A stretch of DNA of 8,000 bases from Spirochaetales bacterium (lineage in GTDB: Bacteria > Spirochaetota > Spirochaetia > Treponematales > UBA12059), in assembly GCA_016938515.1 (NCBI GenBank), contig JAFGUM010000022.1, positions 1 through 8,000 on the forward strand, in the 5' to 3' direction. Both the position numbers and the translations under genes were made by a program. The notes beneath the pieces are model-generated. The model made no database searches, was not told the DNA's origin, and saw only the letters and a program-made list of their open reading frames with translations. Shown here in pieces: positions 6,227-8,000 of this stretch (positions within the stretch are counted from its first letter, which is position 1; the number at the start of each line of letters is the position of its first letter).

Positions 6227-7985
6227 CGCCGGCTTGTGGTGGCCCCGGCAGCGTCACCGTAACGATGGTGCCCCGCCCTTCAGAGCTTTCCAGCCTCATG
6301 CTGCCGCGGTGGCGGTCTACCATCGCCTTGCACAGCTGCAAACCCATGCCGGCGCCTAGTTCACCCTCCGTACCACGGCTCGGATTGAGGAAGCTGTCCA
6401 TCATAAAATCACGTATACGTGAGTCACTCATGCCAACCCCGGTATCCGCGATGGCGCATACCACGCTGCCGGTAGTAACGCTGGCCCCTTCAAGCGCCTT
6501 GGCGGTGAGCGTTACCGTCCCGCCCGGAGGGGTAAACTTAATGGCGTTGGACGCCAGGTTTCTGAATACCGTGGCGAGCATGCGCCTGTCGCCATACACG
6601 ATCAGCGAGTCCTGAGCGTTTATCCGCAGGGATACGCCTTTGATGGCGGCAGCGTCACGAATCACGCTCATGGCTTCTGCTACCAGCTCGCGGCACTCAA
6701 CGGGTTCTGGGTCGTAGGTAGACAACCCACCCTCGGCGTTTGCCCAGTCTACGAGCTCGTTCATCAGCTTCCACAGCGCGTCCATCTTGCCGCGCATCTC
6801 GCCGAGAATGAGCGGCAGGTTTTCAGAAGCTCCCGAACTGCCGTCTGCCACCATATCGAGAAGGCTCAGGATGGAACCAAGCGGCCCGCGCAGGTCGTGC
6901 CCTATAAGCGCCAGAGCGTTTCGCCTCGTATCCACGAGGTTCTGCAGCTTTCGTTCCTTGCTCATTTTTTCGCTGTCGTCTATGACGACGCCGATTATGC
7001 CGGAGAAGGCACTCCCCTCGTCCGAAAAACACGTCTTGAGTACGCGGATGTCCTTTTCGGTACCGTCGGGAAGCTTCAGGTGGTGCGAAAAAAAGTACGT
7101 ACCGCCGTTTTCAAATACAAACTGATCTGATGCCACGAAGACGTCGGCTGAATCCGGTGGAAAAACATCATCTGAACGATGCCCCAGGAGCTGCTCTCTC
7201 TTCAAGTTCATAAAATCCAGAAAAGCGTCGCTGAAGGCCGTAAAGCGATAGTCGCTGTCTTTAATGAAGACGGGCACCGGTACCGTCCGCAGGAGCGCGT
7301 GCTGCATGCTCGTCTCGGCCCGCAGTTGTGTTTCTTTTTGTCTGAGGACGTACAGGCTGTCGTTGAGCTGCACTTGTTGTATGAGGAGGTCGCGGATCAG
7401 CGTTCCCACGAGGAGATTGACGAGGACGGCGCTCACGTACAGCACCACGGCGAACAGCGCGTAGCTGAACAGCTCGGTGGCGGGAGCCGCTTCGAAAAAC
7501 CTGCCAAATAGCCCGATGGCGCTGTCTGGATCGATCAGTTTTCCGGATGCATGGGCAACGGCTGCCAAAGCGATTACGACGCCAAGCGGCAACAAGAATA
7601 CCGCACCGATGTAGGCACCTGCGGTAAAGGTTATCAGCGAGGGCACGGCGGCGAACCACTGCAGCGCCACGGCTGAATTAGTCCTGAAAAATCCTTCCAG
7701 AAACAGCGCTTGCATGAACAGCCCGTACAGCAGCGCTACCCACGCTATGGGGACGCGTCGGCGCACCGCAAGCACACACAGCGCCACTGGGATCGGCGTC
7801 AGCATACACATGACGTAGTGTACGCCGTGATACGCGTACACCACGAGTCCGTTGATGATGCCGGCTGGGACGGTTGCGACGAGCAGGAATCCGAGGAACT
7901 GCAGCCTGACGCGCCGGAGCATGCCAATGCCCTCGGGGATGGCCAGCAGGCGATCGAAAAACCCGTGGAAGCTGGTAGGTATCAT
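6213..7985 (-). CDS. Membrane-bound PAS-containing sensor histidine kinase
   Basis: This 590-aa sensor kinase passes phosphate from ATP to its own histidine and then to an unidentified response regulator. About six hydrophobic spans occupy residues 29-195, with no large outer domain, so the sensing region is probably within the membrane. A likely coiled-coil linker (196-225) leads to a PAS domain (about 226-338, with VPVPVFIKDSDYRFTAFSDAF near its start). The HisKA domain follows with the H-box LIGHDLRGPLG (phospho-acceptor His363), then a HATPase_c domain: N-box FRNLASNAIKF (474-484), G1 DTGVG (514-518) and G2 GAGMGL (544-549). The start ATG at 7983-7985 follows an in-frame TGA nine bases upstream (7992-7994) and has no clear ribosome site; Met22 (GAGG 8 nt before it) is an alternative that keeps every span. 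No regulator gene is adjacent downstream; upstream lies outside the window. Confidence 0.95.
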   Translation of the reverse strand: MIPTSFHGFFDRLLAIPEGIGMLRRVRLQFLGFLLVATVPAGIINGLVVYAYHGVHYVMCMLTPIPVALCVLAVRRRVPIAWVALLYGLFMQALFLEGFFRTNSAVALQWFAAVPSLITFTAGAYIGAVFLLPLGVVIALAAVAHASGKLIDPDSAIGLFGRFFEAAPATELFSYALFAVVLYVSAVLVNLLVGTLIRDLLIQQVQLNDSLYVLRQKETQLRAETSMQHALLRTVPVPVFIKDSDYRFTAFSDAFLDFMNLKREQLLGHRSDDVFPPDSADVFVASDQFVFENGGTYFFSHHLKLPDGTEKDIRVLKTCFSDEGSAFSGIIGVVIDDSEKMSKERKLQNLVDTRRNALALIGHDLRGPLGSILSLLDMVADGSSGASENLPLILGEMRGKMDALWKLMNELVDWANAEGGLSTYDPEPVECRELVAEAMSVIRDAAAIKGVSLRINAQDSLIVYGDRRMLATVFRNLASNAIKFTPPGGTVTLTAKALEGASVTTGSVVCAIADTGVGMSDSRIRDFMMDSFLNPSRGTEGELGAGMGLQLCKAMVDRHRGSMRLESSEGRGTIVTVTLPGPPQAGATSG

Positions 7986-8000
7986 CTGTACTCAGAGTCT

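Noticed and set aside
6228..6249. GCCGG...CCGGC hairpin just after the DUF2804 stop as a terminator
   Set aside because: The stem is only 5 bp with a 12-nt loop, has no T run on either strand and lies within the coding end of the kinase gene.

Overview
The window looks like chromosomal DNA from an environmental spirochaete-like bacterium. GC content is roughly 60% by eye, genes are tightly packed with strong Shine-Dalgarno sites, and the AUA isoleucine codon is used unusually often for such GC-rich DNA. The lipoprotein signal has a relaxed lipobox (Thr-Val-Gly-Cys), a habit of spirochaetes. The taxon is an inference; no rRNA or marker gene is present.

Positions 1-4667 (minus strand) hold a four-gene ABC importer operon of the BMP/PnrA/NupN class. 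In transcription order the genes are a substrate-binding lipoprotein, a double-NBD ATPase, permease 1 and permease 2, the last running off the left edge. Both downstream junctions overlap by a few bases, so the cytoplasmic and membrane subunits are translationally coupled. The lipoprotein-ATPase junction instead has 129 non-coding bases with a perfect 16-bp inverted repeat, which probably lets the lipoprotein be made in excess. The family imports purine nucleosides (NupNOPQ, PnrABCDE) or, in spirochaetes, riboflavin (RfuABCD). The binding protein differs from the PnrA type at ligand-contact regions, so the substrate is left open.

Positions 4668-5188 hold a small VF530-family (DUF2132) DNA-binding protein gene on the minus strand, best started at a TTG codon, flanked by two control regions. 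One lies between it and the transporter operon and has a 22-bp imperfect palindrome and a nested inverted repeat. The other is a divergent promoter region shared with the next gene.

Positions 5189-6226 (plus strand) encode a DUF2804-family protein of unknown function. It converges with, and overlaps by 14 bp, a membrane-bound PAS-containing sensor histidine kinase (6213-7985, minus strand) that has no response regulator gene beside it in the window.

No RNA gene, CRISPR array, insertion sequence or phage gene was seen. I did not find a clearly novel multi-gene system. The most interesting signals are the intra-operon palindrome, the operator-like palindrome before the lipoprotein, and the uncertain ligand of the transporter.
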